From: Rhipicephalus microplus
Lineage: Eukaryota; Arthropoda; Arachnida; Ixodida; Ixodidae
NCBI RefSeq assembly: GCF_043290135.1
Contig: NC_134710.1
Coordinates: forward strand, 140,315,832 to 140,379,831
Reading direction: 5' to 3'
DNA length: 64,000 nt
The translations under genes were made by a program, and so were the position numbers. This document shows positions 11,301 through 24,900 of this stretch, piece by piece (positions within the stretch are counted from its first letter, which is position 1; every line of letters starts with the position of its first letter). The notes below the pieces were generated by a model. The model was not told the DNA's origin, made no database searches, and was given only the letters and a program-made list of their open reading frames with translations.

Positions 11301-14175
11301 GTTCTAGTCTACTGAGAGCATGGAAAACTACACTTCCAAAAGCTCTAGAAATGACTCTTCTATGCTATTCCTAACTTATAACTCTTTTGGCTTAGGGCAG
11401 GCATTTTCCCCAATTCATGCATATAACAAAAAAAGTGGAAAGATTGTACTCTTCATAGCAGAAAAAAAAAAGTTGGCAAAAATCACCATCATGCCCACAA
11501 TATACACATAAGACTGCCTGCAGAAGTAATGCCAACTAAACCATTGCATGGGACTAACATGCCAGGTATCTTGAACGTGCTGAAGATGCCTTCATACATG
11601 AGAGCAAACGAGCAGCAAATATGCAAAGAACAGAAAGATGGAAAGCAGAGTGCAAAGTTCCAGTACAAAAAGAGTTTTCAGTACACCAAGACAGAGGATA
11701 AAGGAACAAGGACAAAGACACAGCGTTCTCTCAGGTACTTAATTGTTTTTTTTTTTGTCTCAAACACAAGCTCAAAAGATGGCACTTACCAGAACACCAT
11801 GTAAGTGTTCAGTATCCTTTGTGGGCAAGAACTAGCAAACAATCAGTATGTCAATTCCACTGCCTCTTTTGTCTTTACTAAGGAACACGCAACATGACAA
11901 GATAACAAAAATGAAGGGTTAGACTACAAGCGAAGAGAAGAAGAGACAAGCAAATGTGTCCAGAAAGAGGAAATTAGAAGGAAGCATCTTTCACTCTACG
12001 CACACAGATCCAAGCTGTGCTCATAAGCAGAGTGCAACTTCAGTAAACGCAAGCAAACTAAAGGAATACAAGCCAGCATAAAGAAGGAGTAAAATGCAAC
12101 AAGCCTCCTGCAAAGTGATGCAACTAGATCACAACCTTGGTGTATCCTGCGTATCTGCAACTCCTTTCTTCATAAATGGCTCTTTGTATTCAAAGGAAGG
12201 GAACTCTTGCAATGGTAGCATAGGTAACTCCTATGCACAAGAACATGACTTGTATAGCTGTGTGAATGGTAATCCCTTACATTACACGGCAACATGCAAT
12301 TTTGCCGCTTGCAAAATAGTACACCAAAAATAATTACCGGACAAGTGACTGCCTAGCTGTTCTGTGCTAACTTATCATGCTTTTTATGAACTGCCACTAA
12401 TTCCTGCAAAGACACTAGAACTAAACAGCAGTAAATAGGAACATTTTCTGCTGTTACTAGGATACAATCTAGGCAGGAAAGAAGAAAAAAGAAGTAGCAG
12501 ATTTCATGTTCATAAAAAAAAAAAAGACTGTTCAAGCAATAATGAAAGATTCATAAAATGAAAAGCAGACAGGCATCAAATTCTACCTGAACAGCTCAAG
12601 AATAATCAGGCAGTTTTAAGCTAATTAGCATGTACTAACAAAAAAGTAATGTAGGCTGAATGGCTAGAAAATGGTGCAACTTATTACATGTGGCATAAAC
12701 TAAAGGTAAAAAAAAAGCACACTTCTCTAAGGATGCAAAGGAAAGTTTTTTTAAAAAGCTAGTTATCACATGATTGCATTTTTTTCCCTTTAAATCACAC
12801 CTATGTGCTTTTCAATGAAAGGTATTATTAAAAGAATTAAGTTAAAGAAAAAAGGAGATTGCAAGAAAGTTCGATGATCATCAATAACTTTCAGATGAAG
12901 TTTCATGGTAAAAACACATAAAAAGTAATTTTCTACAAATTATTCTACCAGCAGAAATGGATACTAAAACATGATTTCTTTATATATTATCATTTTTGCC
13001 TATCAGTACAGCCGCTTGCACTTTTAAAGGATCACCAAAATGCCAAAGGCACTCGTACCAATACCTGAAATTTCAGTACACCGCACAGGAGGTACTTTTT
13101 ATGCCTTGACTGTTCTTATTAGAGAACGCAATGGTAATAAAAAGCTCCAACAACACTTTCATCTGCCTTGAAATCAACTGAAATGCAGCAAGTGTCCCAA
13201 GATATAAATGGCAAGACACACACACATGGTTCAAATAGCTGCATGTTATTAGTCCCAGAAACCTTTCCATCAGAACTTGTACAAGACCTAAAGAAAAGGG
13301 AACTTGTGGACAATGCTAAGAAATTTCTCCCACAAACTGAACAACCATGCAACTTGCACGTGCCAGTCTCAAACACAAGACTTCAAAAATCTGTCAACAT
13401 TTCGGTAGCATATTAACCCCTCAAGTGTTTTATTTTTAAAAAATTTCCCAACCAAAAGTGCCTATGTTTTTTTTATATATGCAATTTTGAATCATGCAGT
13501 ACTAAAAAGCAACAATGCGATGTCGAAAAAGTGCGTCATATGTGATGTTGCACTAGGATTGTCGACATAAAGCTGCACCGATTGACGAGCGCTCACAATG
13601 TTTACTTCAGAGGTATTTCACCACCAGTGGAAGTGTTCAATTCAAAGTCATCAATTTCATCTGCACTTCTGGACACAAGATAAACATAGTATCCGCATCA
13701 CCTTCATTGAAAGAAGATGAAAAGCTTATTTTTCAGTTTGACAGGCCAGCTTTGCATGTGCTGTCACTACTGGATACCATGTTTTCAGAAGAAAACTGCG
13801 TCCTACCACAGGAGAAACAGAAATCGCCAAGTATATGCTTCCATTTGATGGTTGATACACAATCTAAGTAGCAAACGAACGCTTCTCATTCGAAACACTT
13901 AAGGGGCTAAAGTGAAGAGCACACTGCACTGTAATCCACAATGTTTTATATAGTTGTGATAGCGTGGTGGGTGCCTTAAACAAACTGGAGGAGAGACTGC
14001 TGTCACCTCTCAGTGTCAAGCATGTCCAACTCATTTTGTTGTTTAGAACTTGTCTGTAACTTGCCATATTTACAGTGCTTATAGACCACTAACCACCATT
14101 ACGTGCCTTTAATGCTATCTGCTAAGCAGAATATGGTTACTCATTACAATTACAATGCTAGTGGTGCTATGCTAC
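11301..14175. other. No gene recognised
   Basis: AT-rich sequence with homopolymer runs and chance ORFs. I looked on the minus strand for the missing septin coiled-coil exon (a charged run after a QMEEE-like start) and did not see it. Confidence 0.4.
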
Positions 14176-14220
14176 TAAGTTGATTGATTGATTGATATGT
14201 GGGGTTTAACGTCCCAACCT
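14176..14220 (-). mobile_element. SINE 3'-end fragment
   Basis: The sequence tgattgatatgtggggtttaacgtcccaa is the reverse complement of the 3' terminus of the tRNA-derived SINE seen in full at 34,918-35,146. The rest of the SINE is absent. Confidence 0.5.
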
Positions 14221-15575
14221 ATGCTACTACGTACAGAATAGTTGATTGTTACAATTATAGCACAAGTGGTCTTGCTAACTCGCGCATAACTTGGCATCAC
14301 AAGATGGTGTATGCCAGGACTTCTGCTTGCATGCAAGTCTTAAGCATTCCGCTTTATCTTCTACCACGTTCTTTTTTTTAATATATAGATTTTTTTAAAT
14401 AAAAGTGTTATGGCCACATAGCCATATCATGAAATTCAATAATAAATAAGTAAAACTGATTTCTATTCCTCAAAAAAAGTATGCTATAAATTGCGATTCC
14501 CTACTAAAATTTTGTATGATCTGCCCTCAAGCAGTAAAAACTTTACATGCATTTGTAGATCAGTCTTTTCAAAGTAACTTTAGCAGTGGCCACTATTTCT
14601 GCCTCAACATACTGTTTATCTTCAAAAACAACAGATGCCATACTGTCATAGCATTTTTATAAAAGATCTGTACTGTATAAAAAAAAGAATTGTTACCACA
14701 ATGGCTTCCTGCTTCTTTCAGAGAAGCAGCCCACTCAACTACACCATGAGGGAACCTAAAAAATTCAGCTAAGCACCTTAGGTTGGAATTTTTAAAGACT
14801 ATGCCCCTAGCCAGGGACTCCCTGTTACCAAACTTCAGCTAACATATGTAGAATGCAATATTGATTACCTCAGAAACTTGAAGCCTTACAGTATTTGTGA
14901 GGAAGAAAAACACTTGAGAATGAGCAAGTGTTATTACTTTAACCAAGGTTAATTTTTGCTTTTTTCGAATGCAATTTACAAACACGTGTACCAATAAAAC
15001 CTAGGTCTTGGAGATTTTTGTATTGGCAGCATTACAGTACACAAGAGTTTACACTATGAAACCCGCGGTGAAAAGAAATTACACAAGTAGCAGAAGAAGT
15101 ATAGTTTTATTTAGTGCTCCTTGCTAGTCAGGACATAAGAGTGAATAGCTACAAAAGTGTGCTAAGCCTACTTGCAGCACTGCCCACTTTTTTAATACTG
15201 TCCATATATATTTGCAGTTAACATATGCTGACCTTGAGCATAACTAGTGTTTCATCTAACAAGATACTTGGGTCCCAAAACTTGACCGCAAACTGAATCA
15301 GATCTACACAGTTCAAATTCCTTGTACATCAATACAGAAAAAATTGAGCAGTGATTATGAGGGGTCTTGCCTATAACGAATGTATTGGTGTTTTATTAAA
15401 AAGTAAGAAGTAAATAACTATAGGGTGTTTTATCTTATATAACCAATTTGCTAGTCCTTATGAACTGTTGGAATATAGCAATAAAAAAGTTTCACTTTTC
15501 TGCGATCTCGAGCAGTGTCTAAGAAAACACGTTATTGGGCACTCTTGAAATCCAGAAACAAGTATGCAGACTCAC
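14221..15575 (-). other. Start of septin intron 9
   Basis: Sequence directly downstream (minus strand) of septin exon 9. It begins with a consensus donor gtgagt at 15,575. An AATAAA on the minus strand lies near 15,385, about 190 nt after the exon. It could serve intronic polyadenylation, but nothing else supports that. Confidence 0.4.
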
Positions 15576-15692
15576 TTGTTGGATCTGCCATGACCTGGCT
15601 CCCCAGTGCCTCCTACACCAGCAAGCTTTCGGCAACGGTAGTTTTCATAGTGGACACTGTTTGTGATGTCCTTCAGGTCCTGCATGTGAGTC
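15576..15692 (-). CDS. Septin exon 9 (end of septin unique element)
   Basis: Residues 397-434: THMQDLKD, then [10 protein letters not shown], then a glycine-rich [11 protein letters not shown]. The acceptor is cccttag before 15,692 and the donor is AA/gtgagt after 15,576. The donor contains an in-frame TGA, so unspliced read-through stops right after SNK. Relatives continue here into NPLxQMEEE and the coiled coil. Confidence 0.92.
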
Positions 15693-15884
15693 CTAAGGGA
15701 AAAAAATATTTCTTTCATCTCAAACCGGTTGAATCTACATGCATATGTTGTTGACTTCACATTGCTGATTGTTTGCCACTGCTGTCATGCTAAAAGGTAG
15801 CTGTGGGCCTTTGTCAAGCTGCCTCTTTTGGAGAGCAGCTTTTACCTGCAGCTGTCTTTCATCAAACTATTGATAAAAAATAAA

Positions 15885-15940
<56 letters not shown>

Positions 15941-18900
15941 GCTCCATCGTGTTGCATATGCTCAACACAACAAGACTAATATTTTTACCGCTGCATGTCT
16001 TCCTGATGGAAAAGCAAAAAATCCATTAACGAAAATATGTCTGATGGGGTCATTTGAATCGTTACACAGAAGCCTTACAAATAAAGCTACTATCTGAAAA
16101 TTAGCACAACTATTCAACATTATAGTTGCACCACTTCAAGTAGAAATTTCCGTTTCCATTGTGGTGTATTTAGAGTTTTCTCGAAAAGTTTGCAAGAGTC
16201 AAGACAAAATGAACTTAGATGTTAAGAGCCCCTGAAAAAAATCCTATATATATCATGTACTATTACAGACAAAAAAACAAACTATTGAAATGATTGTGAG
16301 TTCTTGTAAGCGGTACAGTGCTTGAAATGACTTTAAAAAATGAAAACTTCAGCAATGACTTACAGTTCTGAATTCTTGACTCTGAAAAGTTACCAATATG
16401 CAACAGCAAATATGTTGATAGTTTACTGTGGCAAACACAAACATAGTTGAATCATTTTAGAGAATTTCCATAATACATAGCAATTACAGCACAGAAACCA
16501 AATAATAAAATAGATATGCAATTATTTCATACCTAACAAGCATATTCCTCAAGGCAATATAGTCACAGTGGTCCATGTTCTCGACTGAAATATAAGACAC
16601 ATGGATAAGAAATTCAGCGTCTGACAACGAAAAATAGAAGAAATTCCATTAGAGAAGTGCGAGAAAATGGGGAATTTTTATGGACTATTTGCAATTGGTC
16701 CATAAATATCAGATAGTCGCCATGGTGAATGAGCCTTAAGGATGACACGCAAGTACCATACACATGATTCAGGTGAAGCTGTACCTGAAAAACGCAATAT
16801 GTATAGTCCTTGATATTACATTTTTGTGGTGAACAGAGTGTAGAAGAAAGCCTGCAAAGTGAACAGGGAAAGAGTTATATATACATGTATTTGCTTTCAT
16901 AGTACCATGTGATCAGAGTGGTTTTCTTGGCAACATGAATAATCTGCACGTCGCCCTATTCGAGATGATGAGACACACAGACTCTTCTGTCGTATGAATG
17001 TGTGCAGCCAAATATAATTAATCTTTTGTTACGCTAGTTGCTTGAAGACTTTTCGGACGGTAAAAAAGTTGCAAGGCACGGACGTATGCAGGGACTTTGA
17101 TGTATCAAAATTAGTAAGCATCTCGCGAGTACCCCTGAAAAATAAGGAAAAATTTACTGCATGCAAATGATTTAGAGATAGCAGTCTTCCTTGCTTAATG
17201 CTGCTTAATGCTTAATTCTGCATGTACTATTTGCGTCAAATGAAACTCGAACTGAAACAAGCCTTCGCGACAATATAGTGCGCACCATCCAATTATCACC
17301 ATTGACAGGCAAGCGCATCCTTTTCAGTAGCTCTATGTGTGCCTGTCCATGGCGATAAGTGGACGGCGCACACTATACCATCGCGAAGGCTTGCCGCTGT
17401 TCAGGTTTCATTTGCTGCTGATAGTACAATTACATGCGGATAAAAACTGGAGCAACAAACTACCAAAGTAGTAAAGCAAAGTAATGACTACCCCAAGAAA
17501 GGGAAAATAGACAACCACCCGTACGTGGCATGAAGCCAGAAAAAAATCCACACAAATTTCCCAGAAAGAAAGAAAAAATTTACTGCATGCAAATTATTTA
17601 GAGACATAGTATTCTTCCCTCTTTGAGATGTTTGAGATAGTATTCTTCTATGTTTGAGTTTTCCCCTTCCGAGAAATCCATACGGATAATTTGTGGCTTC
17701 GTGCCTAATACAGGTGGTTGTCTATTTTCCCTTTCTTAACCCTTCCGCCACCTTGCATGTCTCCGCAGAACTCATTTGCATTAATGACTACCTTGTACAA
17801 GGTGCTATAAAGAGCTCCGGTTAAAAGCTATCTCTGCCGCTTGAAGCAGAATTGGAACCAAGCTCTTGGAAAGCACAAAGTGAAATGCACTAATCTAATT
17901 TGTCTACAGCCTTTACTATAATCAAAAAGTCTCACCTTCGGCTACACCCCAAGGATACTTGCGGCCCCTGACTCTCCGCCCATTCACTTCAACCACTGTA
18001 TTGCTGCCTACAACGGCAAAGGGTACACGTTCCTGGAAAGAAGGTAGAAACTGCAGTAACAGTTGTGCACATCCTGCTAACTCTGCAGGCTTTGATTGAA
18101 TGCTTGATTCCATATCGCTGTTTTCCTTAAATGGCATCCACGTTTAACAGCATGCTATTCAATATATTTTGATAAATGTGCTTTTGATGCGAGCACAGTA
18201 ATACATTTTACTAAGTTTGAGGATGCAAAACTATGTAGAAGATAATGCATGGTTAGATCTATATATTGTTATTTCCTTTTATTTCGTGCTTTTTGTAAAG
18301 TCAGCAGTGAATAAAAAAGCACATAACCATGCAACAACTCCAGGTTCCTATGACTGACTTTAAATGCAGTAGAAAGTTAAGGTTATTAAAGTTGAATTTA
18401 CAGGTGCAAAATTGAGTAAGGCTGTGCTATGTCAGCCAAAGGGTGATAAAATATCCCTCGTAAATGAGGCATATGCTGCAGTACCTGAAGCTCATTGAAA
18501 AAAATCTGCTTCATCTCAAAAAAAAGTTCACAGTGTATCCATGGCTTGAATAATTATGAGTGGGGCGAAGCGTCCGTCTGTCTGTGTGGCAGACAGATTA
18601 ACTAACAGATGCTTTGGCTCACTCATCATCATTCTGTATAAAAGACAGATGATGGATGGATGCTTCACCTCACTCATCATCATTCACTCCATGAATATCA
18701 TAGAGTTTCTCGCAAAAGTACCTAGAGGGAAGAGGGAAGTGTGATGCCACTGTCTATGCGAACTTATTAAGAGGCCCAGTTGGAGCGCTGGGAATGATGG
18801 TATATGTGTCTGCGAGGCTTGTGTTGGCTTATGTTGAATGAGACCTCGACTCAGAAGTGAACATGACTGTGTAAATAAAGCGTCTCTAAAACTAAATGTT

Positions 18901-21900
18901 TAAATGCGAATCTCATTCATGCGTAATATATTCTAAAATAACAGTCCATTTACCTTGATGGCACAACCAAATGGTGAAAGAAACAGACATAAAAATGGCA
19001 GAGAGAACGCTCGCTTTGTCGTCTGCCTGCCAAGTTTCGCGGCCGTTGGTTACTTCTTATGCTTCATAAAATTGTATATTGTGGAGTCTCGATGTTGTGA
19101 GTGCCACCGCGATCTTGGATTGAACGGACACAGTTGACACGGTCAGAAGAAACCAAAACAACAACCATTTCTTTAGATACTTTTAGAACAACGATGATAT
19201 TGTCAGCCGAATTATTATAACATCAATCGTGATCAACATACTAAGACATCCTTACACAATATTAAACAACACTTGACCACACATACAAACAAGGCAGTGT
19301 CACTAACGCCTGACTCACCACGTGGGCCTACCACAGACTGCCTGCGGTACCGTCCACGGCAGACCCACCGCTAGAGGCGACCATTCGTGCTACTGCCCCA
19401 CACCAAAAAAGACTCACTTTTTTCTTGCGCGCCGCCACCAAGGCGTATCGCCAGCGCTAAAGTCTTCTTACCATGATGATGATGATAGCGGCTACGCTTG
19501 CGAACACAACGCCACATACCGCTGATTACTTGTGACCCCAAAATACGGCTTCTGCACGAGACACATGCGCCACGCGGCGCAAACAATTTTACAGGGAGTG
19601 TCAACACCCCCACATTTTTTTTAACTTTAATTCAAACTATATCCCGAAAAAACACAGAAGAAATCAGCTGCACAAGCTCTTACGAAAAATGACAACACAT
19701 GTCCCTAAAGAACGTTTGTGCACGGCAACACCGCCGCCGATCGACAGTGCTGAACTGTCCGGCTCGACGACTTCACCTCAGTACCGGTCCCCGCAACAGC
19801 AACGTTGCCATTGGCGTGACAAACCGTCACTCACCCCGAAATGTCTTCCGGCTGCAACCAGCCCTCACGATGGCGCTGGACTGCAGGCAGTTGCGCAGGT
19901 CCCAGGCATCTCCGTTGCCCGACCTCATGACCGCATTCCTGGCCAGCGGCGCCGACGATGTGCAAAAGATATCTAGCCGCGGGCTACATAACTCCCGCCG
20001 CGTATATTCAAAACACCCGAAAGAACAATGCAGTAGGGCAAAGGGAAGGGAGCTTCGGGCTCCTCGCCCACGTGGTACGATGGTCAGTACTGCTAGTTAA
20101 TACATCGGCGGCGGCCGAGATGCCTAGCTAAAATAAAAACAAAGGTCGCGTTTGCTAACCCATGCATCGACGATCCACCTAGTTGTGCCACGTGTGACAG
20201 GCGGCTGTGCAGAGCCTTAGGCCTAATGAGTCGCTTGACAACAACCGGCATCCACCAAGCACCCGGCCCAGGCACAGAAGACGCAGCCGTAAGGAGACAT
20301 CCACTTTGGAAGGTGGGCCTATCGCTTGCCGCACACAGCAGCTTACCGAGCGATCGGCGCCCGCCTTCCCGGGCGGTGTCAAGACGCCCCGGCGTCGAGC
20401 TGCAATACCAGACAGCAACGACGCCCGACTCCCTGAGCCCACAAGAGATAGAAGAAGCTTTTTACAGAAAATCTGACCACCTACGAGGCTTCCGTACTCA
20501 TTCGCTTCGAGCTTGGCCTACAATCCACGTGCTCTAAGCTTTGCTCACCCCAGGATGCAGATCACATGGCTCTCGTCCCAACTGAACGTTCTTAAAAACC
20601 CACAACAACAACAACAAAAAACCACTTGCGAGCAGAAAAAAAACCGCAACGTGCCGACAAGTTCAAACACGTCACAATAACCGATCTCCTCGCTCTCAAC
20701 AAAGCATACCGCCGACGCTAGCCAAGAAGTTCCCCTAGGCCTACTCCACCCCGGCTCTAACAAAAGCTTAGTTTATTCTGAACAACATTCGTTTGATGCT
20801 CCAAGAGCTCCACGTCGGGCAGCCAGTGTGGGGTCTTGATGTGGAGAGAGAGCACCACCACGCTCTTGTAGTGAACGGACACAGCAGACACGGTCAGCAT
20901 AAACCAAACCAACAGACATTTATTTAACTACTTTTAGAAACGACGATATCGTCAGCCGAATAATTTTACATCAATCGTGATCAACACACTAAGACATCTT
21001 TACACAATTAAATTAAACAACACTCATCAACACATACAAACAAGGCGGTGTCGCTAAAGCATGACTCACCACGTGGGCCCACCGCAGACAGCCTGCGGTG
21101 CCGTCCACGGCAGACCCACCGCTGGAGGCAACCGTCCACGCCACTGCCCCACGCCAAAAGAGACTCGCTTATTTCTTGCGCGACACCACCAAGACGTGCC
21201 GTGCCGCTGCCGGCGCTAACGTCTTCTAACCATGATGATGATGATAGTGGTGGTCAACTCTCGTGAACACGCCACCTACCGCTCAATAATTGTGACCCCA
21301 AAATACGTGTTCTGCGCGAAACACGTGCGCCACGCGGCGCAAGCAACTTTACAGGGGGTGTCAGCACCCATTTTTTTTAACATCGACGCAGAAGATTCCA
21401 GTGTTAAATAAAACACGTTTCTATGCAATGACAAAAATAAATAGCCTATTACGTGCTCTTGCAGTAATAAATCAATAATGTTAATGTGAATCCAGATGCG
21501 TCTTTGAGGTATACAAATTTAAGTCAAGTTCATATTCACATATGCTGTCATTCCTTTGCATCCATAAGCTCACTAGCGCCAGATCTCCCTATAGGTAAGT
21601 TTGTGAGAAACTCTATGGTGAATAAGCTGTGAAGTTCTTCATTTAACAGCACCATCTATACTCTTTAATCATCAACTATACGAAAACCATTAACACCATC
21701 TAGTGATATTTCCAAGGATATCCATACACCACGCTCTCTAGTGAACAATTCTTGAAACTATCTAGAAAACTATCTAGAAGTGGCTGCTACTACAACCTAC
21801 TACCCCGAGGGAACAACCCACACCCTAAGGAGCATCTCCCCTAAAAACTGGCCACAACAGTCAGCACATCATCTCTTGAAGTTCAGACTGAGTGCAGAGG

Positions 21901-24900
21901 TATATGTGTACTTTAACAGTACATGAATGCACTTTTATTCACACTTCTGGACATATGGACACATAATGTGTAAGCCTATTAGTGGCTCATGGCATTGATT
22001 ACATAATGGTTGCTACTCTTCCATCAGTAAATAAGCGTGGTATGTGTGTACGCCCATCGAAAGTTGAAAAATAAGTGCTTTGATGAATAATTCTAGATAA
22101 CATGTCTTCGATTCACAAAATACAGGTTCACTGAATTGATGTTCATTACTCTCTCTGAATTTTTACCCGTGCTGCCTGTTAGAAGTTAGTCATCTGCAAA
22201 TAAATCAAATCTTTAGCAGGTATACACTCAAACCTCTTCATAATGAAGTTGCACCTCACATGAAAATTAGTTTGTTATATCGAAACATTTGTTATAAAGG
22301 TATATTCATAACACTATATAGTGAAGACTATTCTTCACTTACATCATTACTACCGAGACTTCGTATAGCGAGGTTTGAGTGTATTAGACCGTTCATTTCT
22401 GTTGCGACCTAGCCACGAAGGTGTCTTGTCATGGACTGCCATTTTTGCGACCCGGCATCACACTGATCTTTTCACTGCTCTGCTTGCGTACGGAACGAAC
22501 TAATCTGCTGTCATTACCGCCAGCGAAGCCAGAGTGGCAACATGTAATGGGTCCCCAGAAGTGAAATGGCAGATCAGCATGCACCAAGGACAGTTAGAAC
22601 TCCTAGATACAACGAACCCAGCTGTCAACAAAATATATAACAGAAAAATTGTTACCTTAAGTGGCTTTTGTAGTTTGCTCTCTTCTTCGTCTTCTGGATC
22701 AGGAAATTCATAAAGACGGATTTTGTTTTGCGTGATCTCATTCAAGATCTGTTGCAAAAACCAAAAGGAACACATTAGAACCACATATGCACACACAAAC
22801 ATGTACATGTATGTGCAAGAATGAAAACAGCATGTGACGTGTCATTTTCTGTTGTGAATTGAGGACAACAATGATATCCTAAGTACGTGCACAAATTGCA
22901 TACAAACAGTGCAAAAGAGAGAGAAACTGCTTTATTCCAGGTCAGACTGCTCATTCCAGGTCAGACGGATTCCAGGTCAGATGATGCGAGATGAAGAGCT
23001 GGTTCCATGTCGTACTTTTTTCCATGTGCTTCAATAGTGTGCACCACATTTGCTTTGTATTATATAAACTTTGCACCAAAACAAACATTATCACCTTATT
23101 TACACAATATTAAGCTTAGTATGTGATAAGTGCACAATGAATTTCACACCGATAAAGTCATTTCTAATAACCTTAAAAGTGCATAATGAATATTCCAATA
23201 ATAAATTTTTACCACCTTAAAACTTACTCAGATTGCAAATAAAAAAATACAAAACTAAAGGTCATGCGACAAGAATGAAGCTGCTATTACTGAGCTGTCC
23301 TGGAAGACCCAGAACTTCTAAGTGAAATTTTTTTGGGGAAAATAAAGTGTGTTGGCATTGCATTGTACATTATTTAATGGAGAACTATGTGATCTACAAA
23401 ATAATACATATAGTTTTGCAATTTTGCTACCCTCTGCATTCTTTACCGGTTATTAAAATGGTGTGTAAAGCTGAGCTGCCAGAACAATAGACACTGCTTG
23501 GGAGATTTGTGAAGTTTAAGGCGAACAAGTGATGGCTCTTAGAACAGTTGAAGATTGATTTAGGTGCTTCAAATATAGAAATTTTGACCTCAAAAACATG
23601 CACGGTACAGGATGCCAAACAGCCCCATTCTGTTAGATGAAAAGGAACTGAATAAACTTATTCAAGAAGATCACGCCAAAAGGCTGAGGTATCTGCAGCA
23701 ATCATGGAATGCTCCCGCAGTACCAAAGAGTGCAACCTTTCCTACCAACTCGCTCGTTTGGCACGCATTTTTGTGAATAAGCTGATCAACTTAGTTTCAT
23801 TGATCAGGACGAAACGAAGGGGCATCCAGAGCGACGCAAGTTTTTCAGGTCAAAATAGCAGCTCCCAAATCTCAGCAACCTAAGAGGCATTGCTTCTTTT
23901 CCATACACTTCACAAATCTCATGAGAGCATTTGTAGGTTTGACACCTCAATTAAATGCAAAAACCAGGTGTTGAATGTGCTTTCTAGTAGACTCCCCACT
24001 CAATTTGACAAGTTGAAAAGAACAAAAGGAACTGCTGTATTAAAAGCTAAAAATATTACTTTGTATGCAAAATTGCTGCTTAAAAAAATATGACAGAGAT
24101 TCTGGGCCAACCCAACAGTAATAGTAAGCTAGCAACAGTGATGTTTCTAAAATTCAAGGAGAAAATTCAATACAGTGTTAGTTAATGGCACATAAAATAC
24201 AACAAAAACTCATTAATGCAAAATCAAAGGGGACATTAAATTGCTTGAATTAAGCAGGGTTCCAATTACTGGGTAGACACTAAAATGAATAGATATCACA
24301 TCACATTGTGCAGGAAGAATTTAAAGAAGCCTCCCATACACTTCACAAATCTCATGAGAGCATTTGTAGGTTTGACACCTCAATTAAATGCAAAAACCAG
24401 GTGTTGAATGTGCTTTCTAGTAGACTCCCCACTCAATTTGACAAGTTGAAAAGAACAAAAGGAACTGCTGTATTAAAAGCTAAAAATATTACTTTGTATG
24501 CAAAATTGCTGCTTAAAAAAATATGACAGAGATTCTGGGCCAACCCAACAGTAATAGTAAGCTAGCAACAGTGATGTTTCTAAAATTCAAGGAGAAAATT
24601 CAATACAGTGTTAGTTAATGGCACATAAAATACAACAAAAACTCATTAATGCAAAATCAAAGGGGACATTAAATTGCTTGAATTAAGCAGGGTTCCAATT
24701 ACTGGGTAGACACTAAAATGAATAGATATCACATCACATTGTGCAGGAAGAATTTAAAGAAGCCTCCCTGGACTTACCTCAAATTAGGCATTATTCTCTG
24801 GCCAGTATTTGTGGCCAGAGATTTTGATAATTAAGTTTGTGGAGCTCCAACAGAGATCACAATAAATTGATCAGTCAGTAATAAATCAGAAACAAGTACC

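Larger units (their letters stand above)
19080..21382 (-). mobile_element. Short non-autonomous LTR retrotransposon in septin intron 6
   Basis: Two direct repeats of about 0.55 kb (19,080-19,625 and 20,827-21,382) flank 1.2 kb of internal sequence. On the minus strand each LTR begins at or near gttaaaaaaaatg (the right copy with TGT) and ends ACA, and each carries an AATAAA-like signal, so the element reads right to left. Directly after the 5' LTR (the right copy) the minus strand reads c-tggctgcccgacgtggag, a plausible tRNA primer-binding site at about 20,807-20,825. The interior has no gag or pol motif, so any movement would depend on proteins supplied in trans. I could not find a matching target duplication. 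Confidence 0.65.

Noticed and set aside
15828..16097. ORF with a poly-tyrosine run
   Set aside because: It is a translation of the (ATT)n microsatellite in septin intron 8.
23890..24526. Two nearly identical short ORFs (67 and 72 codons) suggesting a gene duplication
   Set aside because: They are the same chance ORF repeated by the 433-bp tandem duplication and carry no motif.
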